DNA from: Ectocarpus siliculosus
Lineage: Eukaryota > Sar > Phaeophyceae > Ectocarpales > Ectocarpaceae
DNA: 64,000 nucleotides
Reading direction: 5' to 3'
Assembly (NCBI GenBank): GCA_000310025.1
Contig: FN648454.1
Location: 157,126-221,125 of the forward strand
Made by a program: the position numbers and the translations under genes
The notes under the pieces: model-generated
Database searches by the model: none
What the model was told of the DNA's origin: nothing
The model's input: the letters and a program-made list of their open reading frames with translations, nothing else
Shown here: positions 60,614 to 64,000 of the stretch, in pieces
How positions within the stretch are numbered: the stretch's first letter is position 1
How the letters are laid out: the number at the start of each line of letters is the position of its first letter

Positions 60614-61791
60614 AATAAATGATGAATCGGATTGATTCACGCTCGAAGCCAGTATAGGTATAGTACTATGCGTAGCTCACAACTCTGTGCCTTGCCAGCC
60701 ATCTCGGACTCGTGATACGCTTGCACAGTTCATTCGATACGGTATGTGTGTCGGCCATGCATTGGCGAGAGACGCACGCAGAGGGAAGGAGGCCGCCAAA
60801 TCGGCCGGCGTCCCGCCGCAAGCAACCTGGTGGATGCACTTTCTTTCGTGTGGCGACATGTATGGTTGGTGAAGCCGTCGGAATTTATTGGTCCTTAGTG
60901 TGATGTCCGTCCGTGACATCATCGCCTACATATCCAATCGACGGACTTTCGATTATCGCTGGAAGTGTATGTGAAGTTCCTCCGCATCGTCGGAATAATC
61001 AATCCTCGAATGATCCCCACCTTCCCGCACATACCCGCACGACCCAATCCGTCATGCATCAATCATACCCGCACCCTCCCAGGGGCCCAGTCAACAGGGG
61101 CAAAAATGACGAGGCAAGAAGAAACCGCCCTCCGGGAGGGTAAGACGCCGGAAGCGCCTTCCCTATGGAGTCGTGGTACAGTAGTCCCACATCTCTTCTC
61201 GTTCCTTGCCATGGTCCTAGAGAAGCCTGTCCGTCAGTGCCAACCGGTGAGCCATTCGACCGACAGCAGGAAAAAATGGCGTACTATACATTTGGTTCTT
61301 GGCGTACGCATGCATGCGTGTGTGCCGACGTGTGTGCCCGAGTATTATTTTCCGGTTTTGCCTCCTCTTCGTTTGATGCTGACCGGATAACGACTGCCTC
61401 GCTTGCCACCGTTGTGTTGTGGATGCACCAAGCATATATAGGGACAGCCTCAGCGGAATACCATCGGGTCGTCGTGTGAGCAAGTTATCCTACGTTGGAA
61501 ACAAAAAAAAAAACATTTCCTTTCTCGACGCGAACGCTATCACATCGACAGCAACAACAGCAGCCCTGGCCAGGGCATCTACCATCTAGCGTGCCTCGGT
61601 CATTGGCAGCGCCGTGATGAAAACGGTTCAGCAATGGGCGTTCACGCTCAGACACAGCAAGCACGCAAAGAGAAATATGGAGAACTGAAAGGGGTGGAGA
61701 GACTGTACACCATTGTGGTGCTTGTGTACTGTAGGCGCGTGGTTCAGCGGAACCCAGGAAATGAATGTGTCAAGTGTGATGACCAACCTGT

Positions 61792-61922
61792 TGTTGTTGT
61801 TGTTGTTGTTGTCTTCACATTAAAAACCGTTCCGATCTCTCTCTACCCAGTACCTTCGTTATGTCCGTACTGATCCAACACTCGACGCGGTCGATTCCCG
61901 TGGTCACAGGTTAACTTACCCT
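61792..61922 (-). mobile_element. Short retroposon-like insertion in the right arm
   Basis: The left arm has an uninterrupted cacaggttggtcatc at 59,307. In the right arm this is split by 131 bases flanked by a 7-base direct repeat (aacctgt at 61,785-61,791 and 61,923-61,929). On the minus strand the insert ends in (ACA)n, a tail typical of some short retroposons. No coding capacity. No second copy was noticed in the window. Confidence 0.65.
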
Positions 61923-63186
61923 AACCTGTGCGCTCTTTGAAACATTGTAAAATAAAAAATAAAAAAACATTGTGCTTGAAGTTGGCCCGTTCGATTGTCC
62001 TACAGAGAGTCACGAGTGAATCTTCCGGCAGATTGCCACCGGCGGTGTGCCAGACAGGTCTTGGGGCCGGACACATCCAACGAACCCTTTCGCGTAGTGC
62101 GTGCTGCGATAGAATCCGATCGACCACCGTTCGTTCGTGCGTTTTGGAAATAAGTTATCGGACGGCGAGCTGCACTGCCCTGCAGTATCGTTTACTTCAA
62201 CGTCAATGATTGTTTCTTGCGTCCATCACTCTTCGACCAACCTCTTTCCGCAGCCGGGTAGCATGCTGATATGGTCTTTGTCGACTGTCATATCGATTGG
62301 TCATAGAACGACTGACTGTGGCGGCGGAAAGCCCGAGAAACGTCTGAAATTCCATCCCATTGCCTCATGTTTGATACCTGTGTGATGTGTTCCAGCATTT
62401 GCAAATACGTCGCGGGCGGGTGTACGGTGTACTGCAGTCTACAATAGAAGTTGTTTTCACGCCCACGTACGCATTGGTATAGCAGGCATAGCCAATCAAT
62501 GAGGGAACAACCTCCATGCTGGACATATTACGGCTGAACTCCTCACGGCCCAAGATCTTACTGCAACACCAAGCTGTGAAATAGTGACTCGCCGTAATGA
62601 GGACGACATGGAATCACTGGGCTTGAATGAACCCTTTTGGTGTCCTCTGCTCTGTGCATCAGTGGCTTCCTAGGTTCTAGCGAGGACATTCGTGTTGCTG
62701 AGATGAGATAAGAATATGTAGAGAGAGTCGTATTGGCATTGCGTATTTAGCGCATTGCGCATTTTTCGAATATCGGCCCCCTTCCGGGGACCTTGATTTT
62801 TCCCGCTGGCACTGTCGGCTTTTCAGCATAATAGTCAGCCAGTCATCGCGGTCGATCCTAATAATACAACCACGCATACCTGGCTATCGAACGAGTTTGA
62901 AGAGAACTGAATGCAAACAATTGGCCGAAAACACCCGATTTTGTCCAACGTGCGTGTGCTGTCGGCCAATATACTGTCGAACATGAACAACACACGCGGC
63001 TGGGAAACTACAAATATATTTCGGAGCTCTCAAGTTGGAGCTCTAAATATGTTTTCAATATTTTTCAGAGCGGCAGCCCTCACGTGTGATTATTGTTTTG
63101 CAAAAACATGCTGTTTAGAGGGATCGCATGTACATGTGCGCGCAAACAAAACAATCAGCAAACGGGCGTAAGGAATTTGACATGCG

Positions 63187-63280
63187 TGTCTGTCTTTCTG
63201 TCTGTCTGCCTGCCTGCCTGCCTGCCTGCCTGTCTGTCTGTCTGTCTGTCTGTCCGTTTATCTGTCTGTCTGTCTGTGAC
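63187..63280. repeat. (CTGT)n/(CTGC)n tetranucleotide repeat, right arm
   Basis: This is the complement of the longer left-arm repeat at 54,212-54,431, flanked by the same unique sequence in inverted order. Confidence 0.95.
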
Positions 63281-64000
63281 AACAAGGTCCATAAAAAAAC
63301 CAAGCAGACTGGAAACCCATTTCACCACCTAAACACCAAATTGCAATATTGCGCTATTGCCCCAACAAGTACTGCTGTAGCACTTTGTCCGAGCTGACCC
63401 ATATGCTACCTTTTCAACCCGTGGTCGGTGCCTCGAGATAGCAGAGCACAATTGTGCCGAACTTGATTGGAGCAGGGAAGAAAGTGTCTGGCCCCGTGCA
63501 ATGCCGAGATGAGGCGTCGTTTATCATTGGAACCAGAGACACCCGTTGGCTCACGCAAGACACCTCCACCCAGAGCCAGATTTGGACAAGGGGGGAGGGA
63601 GGTACACACCACAGCGAGAGCGAGACGGGAGCAGGGTGTGCCCTAAACTACTGCTGCTGTGAGCTATCATGGGCGGAGGAAGCGAGAGGAGAAAACGTTT
63701 TGTTATGGGTCTCGGTTCATAGCTTGCTTGTTGTTTTTCTGTTTGCAGCGGACGCGGTCTGTGGGAAAGAGAGAGGCACATCACAACACACACGCTCGTT
63801 CCTAGACACCACCATCGACGTGCATGCAGTACAACTCACTCTATACATGAGTGCGAGGGTAATATCTAGTGTACGAACCTGTGCCCTCCTGCTAGTTTGT
63901 CTGGTCACACATCACGTGCTGATAGTTGCCTCAAAAAGCAACACGAACGAACGAGTTCAGAGCAGCACCAGCTGCGGGCGGCCTTTACTATTTTCGAGCT

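Larger units (their letters stand above)
53485..64000. repeat. Giant palindrome, over 10 kb
   Basis: The left arm is 53,485-60,597, the right arm 60,614-64,000 and the spacer 16 bases. The last window bases (ending attttcgagct) are the complement of agctcgaaaat at 53,485. Matched landmarks: tetranucleotide repeat (54.21 with 63.28 kb), cattattaggatcgacc block (54.75 with 62.87), catgaggcaatggga block (55.25 with 62.37), ctggccagggc block (59.52 with 61.58), gatgacggacgga block (59.87 with 61.24) and cgcgtctctcgccaatgcatg block (60.44 with 60.77). The left arm is longer by about 3.6 kb because of extra material at 55.66-59.28 kb. Confidence 0.93.

Overview
The window is nuclear DNA from a eukaryote, most likely a brown alga of the Ectocarpus type. 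The strongest marker is an array of at least 22 cysteine/histidine repeats (25.1-27.7 kb, minus strand) that fit the EsV-1-7 spacing C-x4-C-x16-C-x2-H-x12, a domain expanded in brown algae. Phase-consistent GT/AG introns of about 190-480 bases, tRNA-like SINE heads, a cut-and-paste element with TA target duplication, long minisatellites and two 100-base N runs fit a draft algal assembly. I see no operons, bacterial promoters, CRISPR or rRNA.

Layout. 1-3.5 kb: no convincing gene. 3.5-10.6 kb: copy A of a segmental duplication, with a seven-exon minus-strand gene (coiled-coil protein, one frameshift) and the remains of an acidic-tailed gene. 13.3-14.3 kb: a low-complexity coding exon. 18.1-23.2 kb: a 25-base minisatellite with a local 145-base higher-order repeat, split by a 1105-base mariner-type element. 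24.3-24.7 kb: an inverted pair of a short peptide motif. 25.1-27.7 kb: the EsV-1-7 array, interrupted by four nonsense codons and a frameshift. 27.7-44.4 kb: mostly featureless, with an 80-base duplication, a diverged direct duplication (38-41.6 kb) and a SINE head (43.05 kb). 44.4-45.3 kb: a broken ankyrin-repeat gene.

46.3-52.1 kb is copy B of the duplication. It is degraded: the coiled-coil exon is missing and two other exons are frameshifted. From 49.8 kb onward the DNA is crowded with inverted duplications: one around an assembly gap (49.8-50.1), then 50.2-50.5, 50.72-50.81, 52.44-52.93 and 53.06-53.27, ending in a giant palindrome (53,485-64,000, centre about 60,606) that runs off the end of the window. 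Its left arm carries about 3.6 kb absent from the right arm, including second copies of two arm segments.

Most recognisable genes are damaged paralogs in a repeat-rich region, so no pathway can be inferred. The least familiar items are the palindrome cluster and the peptide motif that occurs as the same head-to-head pair at 24.5 kb and 53.2 kb.
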